This document shows positions 1 through 7,945 of a stretch of 14,151 bases of DNA, one piece after another. Within the stretch, counting starts at the first letter, position 1; each line of letters begins with the position of its first letter. A program made the position numbers and the translations under genes. The stretch is taken from the NCBI GenBank assembly GCA_937900165.1, contig CALCCX010000481.1:1-14151 (forward strand). Direction: 5' to 3'. This DNA comes from an uncultured Acidimicrobiia bacterium (GTDB lineage Bacteria > Actinomycetota > Acidimicrobiia > Spongiisociales > Spongiisociaceae). The notes under the pieces are model-generated. The model ran no database searches. It was not told the DNA's origin and saw only the letters and a program-made list of their open reading frames with translations.

Positions 1-26
1 ACACTGTCCCGAGCGAAGGAGGGCGT

Positions 27-2222
27 GTGACCGTGACCGATGCTGAGACGGAACAGGTGGCTTCGTCACGACGCACCGCTTCGAAGGTTCTCGGTGTCAT
101 CGCTGCAGCCGCCGTCGTCGGGACACTCGCGCTGTGGTGGCTCGGAACACTCCCCGAGGAGCCACACTTCGAAGTAGGGCGCGAGGTGTTCGGCAACATC
201 CCCGAGCTCCTCGTTGCCATGTTTTACGTCGTTGTCGCTGCTGCCCTCGGTCTCTCGATCGGGCTGTTCGCACAGCGAGCAGCGAACTGGGAGCGTGGTG
301 CGTGGGAGCGCCGCTCCGGTGATCTGAAGCGACGCCTACGCCGGTTCCTCGACGGCGTGTCGATGCGCACGGTGATGGAGGATCCTGCTTCAGGATTGAT
401 GCACGCGCTCATCTACTACGGGTTCCTCGTGTTGTTCATCGGAACGACGATCCTCGAGATCGACCATCTTCTCCCGGTCGAGTACAAGTTCCTCCAGGGC
501 AACTTCTACATGGCGTACTCCGCCGCGCTTGACGCTGCAGCGATCGTATTCCTTGCCGGCGTCATGTGGGCGGCGATCCGACGGTACATCGTCAAGCCGT
601 GGCGGATACGCACGAAGACACGACCCGAGGACGCCTGGATCTTGTTCGTGCTCGCCGCGATCGGGATCACCGGACTCGCAACAGAGGCCGCACGGATCGC
701 CCTGGTGGGCCAGCCCGGCTTCGAGCGCTGGTCCTTCATCGGCTACCCCCTCTCGAACCTCGTGCCGGTGGCATCGGCGAGTGGTATCCACCAGATCGTG
801 TGGATCTCACACGTTGTCGCTTTCGTTGCGTTCCTCGCGATCCTGCCCGTGACGAAGCTTCGCCACATGGTGACGACACCTGCGAACCTCGCCTTGTCCC
901 CCCGAGAACGCCCCAAAGGCGCGATGCGCGAGATGCCGAACCTCCTGGAGGCGACCGACATCGAGACCGTTGGTGCCTCGACCGTTGCCGAGTTCACCTG
1001 GAAACAGCTACTTGACACTGATGCATGCACCATCTGTGGACGATGCACCGCGGTGTGCCCTGCCAACCAGACGGGTAAGACCCTTGATCCCCGTGAGATC
1101 GTGCTCAAGCTCGGAACGGTGGCTGCGCTGTCAGCCGAACCACCGATCTCGCCACCGGTCGGGGTCGCCGTTGGAATCACCGTTGCGTCGGACAATGTGT
1201 TCGAGCTCATCACATCAGAGGAACTCTGGGCCTGCACGACGTGCAGGGCCTGTGACGAGGCATGCCCTGCCGGACTCGAGATCGTGGACAAGATCCTCGA
1301 CATGCGGCGCTATCTGTCTCTGATGGAGGCCGATTTTCCGGCTCAGCTCGGCAAGGCGTACGTTTCGATGGAGAATTCGTCCAACCCATACGGCATGGGT
1401 CAGGCGCAGAGGGCGGCCTGGACGGACAAGGTGGACTTCGACGTCAAGATCCTCGGGCAGGACGAGGTTGAACACGCCGACTATCTCTACTGGGTCGGCT
1501 GCGCCGGATCGTTCGATGAACGCAATCAGGCCGTGACTTTGTCAACGGTCCGTCTGCTGGATGAGGCTGGAGTCGATTTCGCCATTCTTGGGCCTCAAGA
1601 ATTGTGCACGGGAGATCCGGCTCGGCGTTCAGGCAACGAGTACGTCTTCCAACAACTGGCTCTCCAGAACATCGAGACGCTGAACGACCTTGGCGTGAAG
1701 CGGATAATCACCCAATGTCCCCATTGTTTCAACACCCTGTCGAACGAGTATTCGCAGTTCGGGGGCGACTACGAGGTGATCCACCACAGCCAACTGTTGA
1801 TGGACCTGATCCAACAGGGGCATCTGGAACCCAAGGGTGGGGCAGACAAGAAGATCACGTATCACGATTCTTGCTATCTAGGCCGTCACAATGACATCTA
1901 CCTGGCGCCCCGCGAAGTGATCGCCTCGATCGGAGGCGTGCAAGTGGTCGAGATGGAACGCAACGGGGCGGACGGTTTCTGCTGTGGAGCCGGTGGTGCG
2001 CAGTTCTGGATGGAGGACCAGACCGGCAAGAAGGTGAACGTCGATCGTGCCCAAGAAGCGGTTGCCACCGGCGCTGATGAGGTGGCGGTGGCCTGCCCGT
2101 TCTGTTTCGTGATGCTCGACGATGGGGTCAAAGAACTTGGGAACGAGACGATCGCGATCAAGGACATCTCGATGATCCTGGCCGAAGCCACCCTCGATTT
2201 GGTTGCCGATCCGACTGACTAG
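27..2222 (+). CDS. Membrane heme/[4Fe-4S] oxidoreductase with two CCG domains (EtfD / HdrD-like)
   Basis: A 731-residue fusion that probably passes electrons, for example from electron-transfer flavoprotein, to membrane quinone. The N-terminal ~275 residues hold six likely membrane helices (about 21-41, 59-82, 124-145, 163-185, 205-226, 252-275), resembling the nitrate-reductase gamma cytochrome b fold. H126, H255 and H262 are candidate heme ligands. Two ferredoxin-type [4Fe-4S] motifs follow: C334/C337/C340/C344 and C403/C406/C409/C413. Two CCG (DUF224) domains complete it. The first has C492, an LCTGD variant around C527, and C564/C567. The second has C616, canonical C652-C653, and C690/C693. 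The layout matches actinobacterial EtfD (Rv0338c type), although the mycobacterial protein is longer as I recall it. The start is GTG 27 or GTG 33: AAGGAGGG at 16-23 lies 4 or 10 nt upstream, so either is possible. No etfA or etfB is visible here, so the electron donor is inferred. Confidence 0.85.
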   Translation: MTVTDAETEQVASSRRTASKVLGVIAAAAVVGTLALWWLGTLPEEPHFEVGREVFGNIPELLVAMFYVVVAAALGLSIGLFAQRAANWERGAWERRSGDLKRRLRRFLDGVSMRTVMEDPASGLMHALIYYGFLVLFIGTTILEIDHLLPVEYKFLQGNFYMAYSAALDAAAIVFLAGVMWAAIRRYIVKPWRIRTKTRPEDAWILFVLAAIGITGLATEAARIALVGQPGFERWSFIGYPLSNLVPVASASGIHQIVWISHVVAFVAFLAILPVTKLRHMVTTPANLALSPRERPKGAMREMPNLLEATDIETVGASTVAEFTWKQLLDTDACTICGRCTAVCPANQTGKTLDPREIVLKLGTVAALSAEPPISPPVGVAVGITVASDNVFELITSEELWACTTCRACDEACPAGLEIVDKILDMRRYLSLMEADFPAQLGKAYVSMENSSNPYGMGQAQRAAWTDKVDFDVKILGQDEVEHADYLYWVGCAGSFDERNQAVTLSTVRLLDEAGVDFAILGPQELCTGDPARRSGNEYVFQQLALQNIETLNDLGVKRIITQCPHCFNTLSNEYSQFGGDYEVIHHSQLLMDLIQQGHLEPKGGADKKITYHDSCYLGRHNDIYLAPREVIASIGGVQVVEMERNGADGFCCGAGGAQFWMEDQTGKKVNVDRAQEAVATGADEVAVACPFCFVMLDDGVKELGNETIAIKDISMILAEATLDLVADPTD

Positions 2223-2305
2223 CCATCCCGATACCTGAGTATTTGGACCTGGTTCTATTTCTATGGTGACGTAGCCTGGAATCAGACACAGGGAGGTAGG
2301 CGGAC

Positions 2306-2512
2306 ATGCGCGGATGTGACAGCGGCTGCAAATACGGTATCACTGCCGGCTACGGCGGGAGCCTGCTCCAGCGTCGCTGTGAGCTTTGTGGCGGTATCGA
2401 GATAGATCTGCGGGATGAGGCTCTTGGTGTAACCGCTTTGCTGAGGCCGGCATATGTGCCGTTCAATCCAGATTTTGTGGCCCATGAGGCTCGCCGGGGT
2501 GCCCACAACTGA
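2306..2512 (+). CDS. Small cysteine-containing protein, possible zinc binder (hypothetical)
   Basis: A 68-residue reading frame I do not recognise. A good Shine-Dalgarno (GGGAGG, 2291-2296) sits 9 nt before the ATG, which is the main reason to accept it. The N-terminal half has C4, C8, C25 and C28 (a CX3C and a CX2C pair), a spacing compatible with one zinc site; the C-terminal half is mixed polar/hydrophobic with no motif. It stands alone: 83 nt after the upstream oxidoreductase stop and 28 nt before the end of the convergent GH13 gene. A competing reverse-strand frame across the same bases has no ribosome site and runs into GH13, so I prefer the forward frame. The function is unknown. Confidence 0.45.
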   Translation: MRGCDSGCKYGITAGYGGSLLQRRCELCGGIEIDLRDEALGVTALLRPAYVPFNPDFVAHEARRGAHN

Positions 2513-2540
2513 CGCTTGGTCTGTCTGGTAGTCGACGCGG

Positions 2541-3992
2541 CTAGCCGCTGATTTTCCAGACGGCACCAGAACGCGGTGCCATTGCGATTCGGACCGAGCC
2601 TCCGTCGAACGTTATACCTCCTGCGCCCCAGAGCGTCTCGGAGGTTGTCGCGGTCATCTCGAAGTTTGCGTTCGAGGCGGGTTCGCCGGTGTTGACAGCT
2701 ACCAGAACGCGGTCTTCGCCCAGTGATCGCTCAAACACCACGAGGCTGGACGCCGTAGCCACGACTTGCAGCGCTCCGCCGCGCAGAACGGGGTGGCTGT
2801 TCCGCAAGGCGGTGAGTGATCGAATCGTGTCCAGGAGTTCGTGATTCCAGACTTCTTCCATGTCCCAGGGGAATCCAGCCCTTGAACCGGGATCGTGGCC
2901 GCCCAGGAGACCAATTTCGTCGCCGTAGTAGATCGACGGAGCTCCCGGAAGCGTGAATTGGAGCAATGAGGCGAGTTCCAACGCTTTCACGTCACCACCG
3001 AGGATCGAAAGCACCCTCGCCGTGTCGTGTGATCCCAACAGGTTCAGATGGGCGAGCTGTGTCTCGAACGGGTATATGGCACCGAGGTGGCGGATCGCCT
3101 CGGCGAATCCGTCTGCGTCGGCCGCACTCAGGGGGTAGTTGAGCTTCCCAGCGAGGTCCCAGTCGATCGATCGGGCGCCGGCAAACGACAGAATTGCCCC
3201 AGTGAGCAAATAGTTCATGGTCCCATCAAAACGGGTGCCAGGAACGGTCCACCCACCGGCGTCCCCCCAAATTTCGCCGACGAGGTAGGCGTCCTGATTC
3301 TTGTGCCTGACCCGAGTCCGAAACTCCTCCCAGAAGCCTTCTGTCGAGATCTCCTCAGGAACGTCCAGGCGCCAGCCGTCGATACCCCTGTCGATCCAGT
3401 GCTCCCCGACGGTCATCAGGAACTCACGGGCTTGGGAGTTTTCGGTGTTGAACTTGGGCAGGGCCGGGATTCCCCACCATGCGGCATACGAAGTCGCTGC
3501 CTCGTCGTCTCGTCCATAGGCCTCAACGGGGAAGGTGTTGATGTGGAACCAGTCCCGCCAGGGGCTCGCCTCGCCCGTTTCGAGGAGGTCGTTGAACTGG
3601 AAGAAACCTCGACTGGCGTGGTTGAAGACGCCGTCCAATACGATCCGAAGCTCGCGTTCCCGGCAAGCGGCCATCAATGCATCGAACGCCTCGTCTCCCC
3701 CCAACAATGGGTCGACCCGGAAGTAGTCGTGGGTGTGGTAACGATGGTTGGACGCCGACTGAAAAATCGGATTGAAGTAGATCGCATTGCATCCGAGTTC
3801 GGCGATCCAATCCAGACGCTCGATCACCCCCCACAGGTCGCCACCCTTGTATCCGCGGTTGGTCGGTGGCGCATCCCACGCCTCGAGGTACGGCTGGGTT
3901 GGCGCGCCGCTCGATCGGGCAAACCGATCAGGAAAGACCTGATAGAAGATCGCATCTGCGACCCACGCGGGTGGTTGGTTGATAGCGGTCAT
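2541..3992 (-). CDS. GH13 alpha-glucan hydrolase (cyclomaltodextrinase / neopullulanase / alpha-glucosidase-like)
   Basis: A 483-residue alpha-amylase-family enzyme that hydrolyses alpha-glucosidic bonds in malto-oligosaccharides. All four conserved GH13 regions are present: region I DGVFNH (120-125); region II GWRLDVPEE with nucleophile D210; region III VGEIW with acid/base E240; region IV LLGSHD with D323. The LPKFN motif at 178-182 recalls the MPKLN signature of subfamily GH13_20 (neopullulanase, cyclomaltodextrinase, maltogenic amylase). Those enzymes usually carry an N-terminal CBM34 domain of about 120 residues; here the catalytic barrel begins almost at residue 10, so that domain is absent. 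There is no signal peptide, so it should act in the cytoplasm on imported or stored glucan. A C-terminal beta-sandwich-like stretch (about 400-483) follows the barrel. It starts 25 nt after the thioesterase stop, without a clear Shine-Dalgarno, so co-transcription is likely. The exact specificity cannot be read from sequence. Confidence 0.9.
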   Translation of the reverse strand: MTAINQPPAWVADAIFYQVFPDRFARSSGAPTQPYLEAWDAPPTNRGYKGGDLWGVIERLDWIAELGCNAIYFNPIFQSASNHRYHTHDYFRVDPLLGGDEAFDALMAACRERELRIVLDGVFNHASRGFFQFNDLLETGEASPWRDWFHINTFPVEAYGRDDEAATSYAAWWGIPALPKFNTENSQAREFLMTVGEHWIDRGIDGWRLDVPEEISTEGFWEEFRTRVRHKNQDAYLVGEIWGDAGGWTVPGTRFDGTMNYLLTGAILSFAGARSIDWDLAGKLNYPLSAADADGFAEAIRHLGAIYPFETQLAHLNLLGSHDTARVLSILGGDVKALELASLLQFTLPGAPSIYYGDEIGLLGGHDPGSRAGFPWDMEEVWNHELLDTIRSLTALRNSHPVLRGGALQVVATASSLVVFERSLGEDRVLVAVNTGEPASNANFEMTATTSETLWGAGGITFDGGSVRIAMAPRSGAVWKISG

Positions 3993-4017
3993 GAGAAGTC
4001 GATCCGTGTGCGCCTGG

Positions 4018-4488
4018 TCATGTGGCCGGCCGGGATATCTCGTCCTGTGGTGGCTGGAGGGCTGCGAAGGTGCCGGACAGGTGGCCGACGGTCAATGATC
4101 CACACGAAACGTCTGCGTCGATGGTGATGCGACCGCGGTCTCTTCTTCGCACTGTTTCGATGAATCGGCTCCAACGTTGATCATCAAGTCGGGCGGTTGC
4201 CGTGAAAGTACCTGCAGCCGGCAAGAGGTAGTCGTACTCGTTGCGGTGGATCACCACCCTGTGCTCATAGCCGCCTGCCCGCAGGCCAAGCAGGACCACG
4301 GAAAATCCCGCGAGTATCGCAAGGGTTGACAGTGATCCACCGAAGACTGTTCCTCTGTGGTTCAGGTTCGGCGCTAGGGGAGCCTCGACGATGACGCTGC
4401 CTGGCTCTATGCCGATCGCCCGTGCACCCATTGACGCCGAGAGGGGAATGGCATCATGCAGATAGTCGGTGAGTTCGTCTGGCGTCAT
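4018..4488 (-). CDS. Hotdog-fold thioesterase, YiiD C-terminal type
   Basis: A 156-residue protein resembling the YiiD_C putative thioesterase family: a DELTDYLHDAIPLS opening helix, a beta strand, then the N-H-R-G-T-x-F-G-G-S segment (residues 43-52) at the start of the central hotdog helix, then alternating strands. Proteins of this family are thought to cleave acyl-CoA or acyl-ACP thioesters; the substrate is unknown. I chose ATG 4488 because family similarity begins there. The frame stays open back to an ATG at 4632, but those 48 residues look like translated intergenic DNA. No Shine-Dalgarno is visible; a weak AACACT hexamer 6 nt before the ATG could be a degenerate leaderless promoter. 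It is first in a probable two-gene unit with the GH13 enzyme, with no obvious metabolic link between them. Confidence 0.75.
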   Translation of the reverse strand: MTPDELTDYLHDAIPLSASMGARAIGIEPGSVIVEAPLAPNLNHRGTVFGGSLSTLAILAGFSVVLLGLRAGGYEHRVVIHRNEYDYLLPAAGTFTATARLDDQRWSRFIETVRRRDRGRITIDADVSCGSLTVGHLSGTFAALQPPQDEISRPAT

Positions 4489-4709
4489 GGTCCAAGTGTT
4501 GCATGAGACCGCGAGAACCAGGGGAGCGGCTTCAGCCTGGATCCACCGACTTAGGGAAGCGAGTCGGCCGGCGGACGGCTCCGATCCAAAACTCAAAGGT
4601 GCCTCGGCTTCACCATCTGTGAAACGGGCCAAGCCTGAGAAATCCGTGCCATGACTCGGCGAGGCGGGCGAGGAGCCAATCCGTGCGGTGGATCTTGGCT
4701 AGGGAGCGC

Positions 4710-4723
4710 TACTGTGCCCGTCC
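4710..4723 (+). promoter_or_regulatory. Putative leaderless promoter of pheA (-10 hexamer and spacer)
   Basis: TACTGT at 4710-4715 fits the actinobacterial -10 consensus TANNNT and lies 8 nt before the pheA ATG, so transcription would start at or next to the start codon. The only purine-rich stretch upstream (AGGGAG, 4701-4706) is 17 nt from the ATG, too far for a ribosome site. No clear -35 is seen. The rest of the 4489-4723 divergent gap holds nothing else I can name. Confidence 0.5.
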
Positions 4724-5575
4724 ATGAGGATCGGGTATCAAGGAGAAGGGCGATCGTATTCGCATCGGGCTTCGTCCGAACTGTTCCCCGACTCAGAGCC
4801 GGTCGGATATTCGAGTTTCGCTGCGGCCTTTCACGCGTTGCACGACGCCGATGTCGATCGGCTTGTTCTACCCATCGAGAACTCCACCACCGGGAGCGTG
4901 TTGCCGGTGCTCAACCGCCTTGCCAAGAGCGGTGAGACGTCGATCGTCGGCGAACATCTTGTCGAGGTGAGGCATGCGTTGGTAGCAGCGCCCGGTGCCT
5001 CGCTCGACACGATCGCGACAGTTCATTCTCATCCTGAGGCCTTGTCCCAGGCCCAGGATTCGATTGAACTGAGGGACTGGCAGCCGGTTCCCACCCACGA
5101 CACAGCCGGCGCAATCCGCCAGGTCGCAGAGCGCGACGACGTCAGGGAAGCGGCGTTGGGATCCGCGGAGGCAGCTTCCAGGCACGGGCTGATAATCCTC
5201 GAGAGCAACTTCATGGATCGTGATCACAACACCACCCGCTTCGTTGTTCTGGCGACTGGCGACCAGGAGATCAGTGAGGACGCAAACAAGACTTCTGTGG
5301 TGTTCTTCACGGCTCACACTCCTGGTGCCCTGGCGTTGAGCCTCACAGAAATCGGCCTACGAGGGGCCAACATGACCCGTATCGAGTCTCGTCCCAGTGA
5401 CCAGGCGTGGCGCTATCGGTTCTTCGTCGATTTCCTTCACGCGCCTGGCCCTGACGGAGTAGCGGCAGTTCTAGATCCTCAGCCGGCCACGGTCACCGAT
5501 ATCCGAGTCCTCGGCACCTACCGCTCTGCCCGCCAGGGCGGGCTCGCCACAACCCACCGTCACTACGTGAAATAG
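4724..5575 (+). CDS. pheA: Prephenate dehydratase (PheA), monofunctional with ACT domain
   Basis: Converts prephenate to phenylpyruvate in phenylalanine synthesis, in the cytosol. It has 283 residues, normal for the stand-alone bacterial enzyme, with no chorismate mutase domain. The N-terminal YQGEGRSYS (5-13) corresponds to the usual GPxGTFS opening. Further family motifs are PIENS around residue 50, HPEALSQ, and NTTRF (169-173) with the catalytic threonine T171. The C-terminal ACT domain has the G-A-L loop (201-203) and ESRP (221-224), the elements that bind phenylalanine for feedback inhibition. The end of the family's similarity (LGTYRSA) is followed by about 15 residues of unusual tail, in the part that overlaps the convergent gene. 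ATG 4724 starts exactly at the conserved N-terminus. Confidence 0.95.
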   Translation: MRIGYQGEGRSYSHRASSELFPDSEPVGYSSFAAAFHALHDADVDRLVLPIENSTTGSVLPVLNRLAKSGETSIVGEHLVEVRHALVAAPGASLDTIATVHSHPEALSQAQDSIELRDWQPVPTHDTAGAIRQVAERDDVREAALGSAEAASRHGLIILESNFMDRDHNTTRFVVLATGDQEISEDANKTSVVFFTAHTPGALALSLTEIGLRGANMTRIESRPSDQAWRYRFFVDFLHAPGPDGVAAVLDPQPATVTDIRVLGTYRSARQGGLATTHRHYVK

Positions 5576-5839
5576 TGCGATGAGCCTTGATTTTCCGGCA
5601 TCTGTGAGCACCAAGTAGTCGAGACCGACTTCTTGGATGGTTCCCACGAAATCGGTTCCGTCTGCGCAGTAGACGTCAACTGTCGACTCGTCCTCGCCTA
5701 GCTGTTTGAGCTCGTCCCTCAGTGAGCGGCTGGAACGCCGATTTTGTGCGGCTGCGATCCGCTGGGCGGCGTCAGCGGAATCAGCCAGTTCGTGGAGATC
5801 ATTGGCGAGGTTTGCCAGCAGTCCGGGTTCAGGTGCCAT
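5471..5839 (-). CDS. Small protein with helical N-terminus and Sm-like/SH3-barrel-like core (hypothetical)
   Basis: A 122-residue frame. Residues ~1-50 are helix-forming and charged (LANDLHELADSADAAQRIAAAQ). Residues ~52-96 have the strand pattern of a small barrel: DVYCADGTDF, GTIQEVGLDYLVL, then SRLIALFHVVTV. This resembles Sm-like or SH3-like small barrels in uncharacterised actinobacterial proteins, but no defining family motif allows a function. It is convergent with pheA and the two frames overlap by 105 nt; its last ~25 residues, inside the overlap, look unconserved. The start is ATG 5839; no Shine-Dalgarno is present. Its 5' end faces clpS across a 104-nt gap that must hold both promoters. 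Confidence 0.6.
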   Translation of the reverse strand: MAPEPGLLANLANDLHELADSADAAQRIAAAQNRRSSRSLRDELKQLGEDESTVDVYCADGTDFVGTIQEVGLDYLVLTDAGKSRLIALFHVVTVGCGEPALAGRAVGAEDSDIGDRGRLRI

Positions 5840-5931
5840 TGATTGCCAGCATGCCTGACCCGCTCTATCGACTCAAGGGGTCCGTCTCTGGACTTGGCCA
5901 CCGGACCATTCCCGTGCCGCACGAGATTCCC

Positions 5932-5943
5932 TATTGTTGGCCC
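5932..5943 (+). promoter_or_regulatory. Putative leaderless promoter of clpS
   Basis: TATTGT (5932-5937) is a strong TANNNT -10 match placed 6 nt before the clpS ATG; no Shine-Dalgarno lies in the gap. This geometry would put the transcript start at the A of the ATG. It would drive the clpS-DUF2017-methyltransferase operon. The -35 region is not recognisable. Confidence 0.55.
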
Positions 5944-6258
5944 ATGACAGGTTTTCCACTCCAGGCGGTGCGCTCAGCACTTCCGACGACCGTTGATCTC
6001 CCAGAGGTTGACGAGGACCTCACGCCGGACCGAGGATGGAATGTGGTGGTGTGGAATGACCCTGTCAACCTCATGACATACGTCGTCTATATCCTCCGCA
6101 AACTCTTCGGCTACAACGAGGAGAAGGCCACCGAGCTGATGCTCCAGGTCCACAACAATGGGCGGGCCATTGTTGCGACCGAACCCTTGGAGAAGGCGGA
6201 GTTCGAATGTTTTCGGCTTCACCGTCACGGGTTGTGGGCAACTATGGAGGAGGCATGA
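5944..6258 (+). CDS. clpS: ATP-dependent Clp protease adaptor ClpS
   Basis: A 104-residue N-end-rule adaptor that binds proteins with bulky hydrophobic N-terminal residues and hands them to the ClpA/ClpC unfoldase of the Clp protease. After a flexible ~30-residue N-terminal arm, the core carries the family signature: W-N-V-V-V-W-N38-D39-P-V-N42, the MTYVVYIL helix, and QVHNNGRA with H70. N38, D39 and H70 correspond to the residues that hold the alpha-amino group of the substrate in E. coli ClpS. ATG 5944 gives the usual length; the frame is open further upstream but nothing there looks conserved. The stop overlaps the DUF2017 start (ATGA). Confidence 0.95.
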   Translation: MTGFPLQAVRSALPTTVDLPEVDEDLTPDRGWNVVVWNDPVNLMTYVVYILRKLFGYNEEKATELMLQVHNNGRAIVATEPLEKAEFECFRLHRHGLWATMEEA

Positions 6259-6728
6259 GGGTCGGATTCTTCCCGGTCGGCGAGGGCGGAGTAGAAGTCA
6301 GACTCCGGCCCCGTGAATTCGAGGCGTTGGAGTTGGTTTCCGAGATCCTCGATTCGGTTGGAGACGTTGAAACCGATCCGGGTGCCGCCCGCCTCGAGAT
6401 CAACGCCTATTCGGACGACGAGGAGGCCTCCGCCGAGTTCAGGCGTTTAATGCGCTCAGAGGTCGAGCAGGGCAGAGCTGCGGATCGGTCGGCCTTCACA
6501 GCGTCACTGCAGGCTGCCGAGGGCGGGCAGGTCACTCTTTCGGCGGCCGAGGCCGAAGCTTGGCTGCTGGCTGTCGGCGAGGCCCGACTGGTCCTGGCTG
6601 CCCGGCTCGGCATCAAGGCCGAAGGTTGGGGCGAGGACGAGTCCGAAGTCGACCCACCGATGGCGCTGCTGCATTACCTGAGCTGGGTTCAGGGATCGCT
6701 CTCCGAGGTGCTGCTGGGGCAACTGTGA
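6255..6728 (+). CDS. DUF2017 family protein
   Basis: A 157-residue soluble protein of the DUF2017 family, which in actinobacteria is regularly encoded directly after clpS; no activity is established. It opens with a beta-rich stretch (MRVGFFPVGEGGVEVRLRPREF) and continues as acidic helices, including EFRRLMRSEV and a C-terminal ALLHYLSWVQGSLSEVLL helix. There are no cysteines or obvious catalytic residues. The start is ATG 6255 with GGAGGAGG at 6246-6253 just upstream, overlapping the clpS stop, so translation is coupled. Its own stop overlaps the next gene's GTG. Constant linkage to clpS suggests a role in protein turnover, but that is inference. Confidence 0.85.
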   Translation: MRVGFFPVGEGGVEVRLRPREFEALELVSEILDSVGDVETDPGAARLEINAYSDDEEASAEFRRLMRSEVEQGRAADRSAFTASLQAAEGGQVTLSAAEAEAWLLAVGEARLVLAARLGIKAEGWGEDESEVDPPMALLHYLSWVQGSLSEVLLGQL

Positions 6729-7945
6729 CCCAGGTCGTCCGCACCGATGCGATGGCCCATGGGGGAGACGCGATTGGCCGACTCGAAGGCAAGGCGATCT
6801 TTATCGGCGGGGCCTTGCCAGGCGAAACGGTGGAGATCACCGACCTCGATGATCGTGGGTCTTGGGGCCGGGCCTCGCTGGCCGGTGTGGTCGAGGCATC
6901 ACCGAGCCGGGTCGATCCACCTTGCCCTGTTTTCGGCGAGTGCGGGGGGTGCCAGTGGCAGCACGCCGACTACGACGCCCAGCTCGCCTACAAGGCAGAC
7001 GTGGTCCGTGGCCAGCTTCGGCACCTGGGGCGCATCGACGATCCGCCCGTGGCAGAGACGGTCGCCACCGGTCCAGCCTTCGGATATCGAAACCGCATGT
7101 CCTTCTACGTCGAGAAGGGACGCTCCGGTCTGCGTAGGGCGAAATCGCATGTTGTGGTTCCGACCGAACAATGTCTGCTTCCGATCCCTGGCCTGGCGGA
7201 GCTCTATGGGCGACTGGGCGACCTCACGGGAGTTCGCCAGATTGTTATCCGATGCGGCGAACGAACCGGCGAAATGCTCGTAGTGATAGATGGCAACATT
7301 CCTGCCCACGCTGATGGCTGGGGTTGTTCGGTGATCCACCGGTCTGGCGCCCGTTCTCGAACCATCTTTGGGCTACCCCATCTCCATGAGATCGTTGCGG
7401 GAGTACGTTTCAGGATCAGCGGGTCCGCCTTTTTCCAGGTGAATACGCCCGGCGCAGACGAATTGGTCGCCCTGGTGTCAGAAGCGATCCAGCCAGGACC
7501 TGACGACCTCCTTCTCGACGCCTATGCAGGTGGTGGACTCTTTTCCGTCACCGTCGGCAGGAGCGCGGGGCGGGTGATCGCCGTGGAGAATGCTGCCGAT
7601 GCCGTTTCGGATCTCCGTCACAATCTTGCCGCCCAAAAGGTGAGCCAAGCCACGGTATTCGAAGGTCCGATCGAAGATCTATACGCCGCTGCAGGGGAAG
7701 CCTGGACGTTGGCGATATGCGATCCACCTCGATCTGGCCTGGGCAAGTCGGGGGTGGCAGGCATCGTCCGTCCTCGGCCCCGAGCGATCGCCTATGTCTC
7801 CTGCGATCCGGCCAGCTTCGCCAGAGACGTGGCTCTTTTCGCCGAATCCGGGTACCGGCTGATGCGCGCCACCCCAGTAGACTTGTTCCCCCAGACCTAC
7901 CATATAGAAACCGTCGGCCTCCTCGTGAACCAAGACCAGGCCTGA
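6725..7945 (+). CDS. TrmA/RlmD-type class I SAM-dependent RNA (uracil-5-)methyltransferase with TRAM domain and Fe-S site
   Basis: A 406-residue enzyme that should methylate C5 of a uridine in tRNA or 23S rRNA. Residues ~1-58 form a TRAM RNA-binding domain (AMAHGGDAIGRLEGKAIFIGGALPGE). C67, C73, C76 and probably C150 make the [4Fe-4S] site of the RumA subgroup. The SAM domain shows DAYAGGGLFS (from D265), DPPRSG (from D333) and YVSCDPA with the catalytic nucleophile C360, ending in QTYHIETVGLL. GTG 6725 overlaps the DUF2017 stop (GTGA) and fits the start of the TRAM domain; the longer open frame upstream is a shadow of DUF2017. The target base (tRNA U54 or rRNA U747/U1939) cannot be told from sequence alone. 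Confidence 0.9.
   Translation: MTQVVRTDAMAHGGDAIGRLEGKAIFIGGALPGETVEITDLDDRGSWGRASLAGVVEASPSRVDPPCPVFGECGGCQWQHADYDAQLAYKADVVRGQLRHLGRIDDPPVAETVATGPAFGYRNRMSFYVEKGRSGLRRAKSHVVVPTEQCLLPIPGLAELYGRLGDLTGVRQIVIRCGERTGEMLVVIDGNIPAHADGWGCSVIHRSGARSRTIFGLPHLHEIVAGVRFRISGSAFFQVNTPGADELVALVSEAIQPGPDDLLLDAYAGGGLFSVTVGRSAGRVIAVENAADAVSDLRHNLAAQKVSQATVFEGPIEDLYAAAGEAWTLAICDPPRSGLGKSGVAGIVRPRPRAIAYVSCDPASFARDVALFAESGYRLMRATPVDLFPQTYHIETVGLLVNQDQA

Noticed and set aside
2282..2566. Reverse frame of 94 codons opposite the small cysteine protein
   Set aside because: It begins inside GH13 coding sequence, has no ribosome site and shows no motif; the forward frame has a strong Shine-Dalgarno.
3048..4127. Long forward frame (359 codons) opposite the GH13 gene
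   Set aside because: It is the antisense shadow of a gene with all GH13 catalytic motifs; its own translation has no recognisable domain and no ribosome site.
4489..4632. N-terminal extension of the thioesterase to ATG 4632
   Set aside because: The 48 extra residues show no similarity to the hotdog family and look like translated intergenic sequence.
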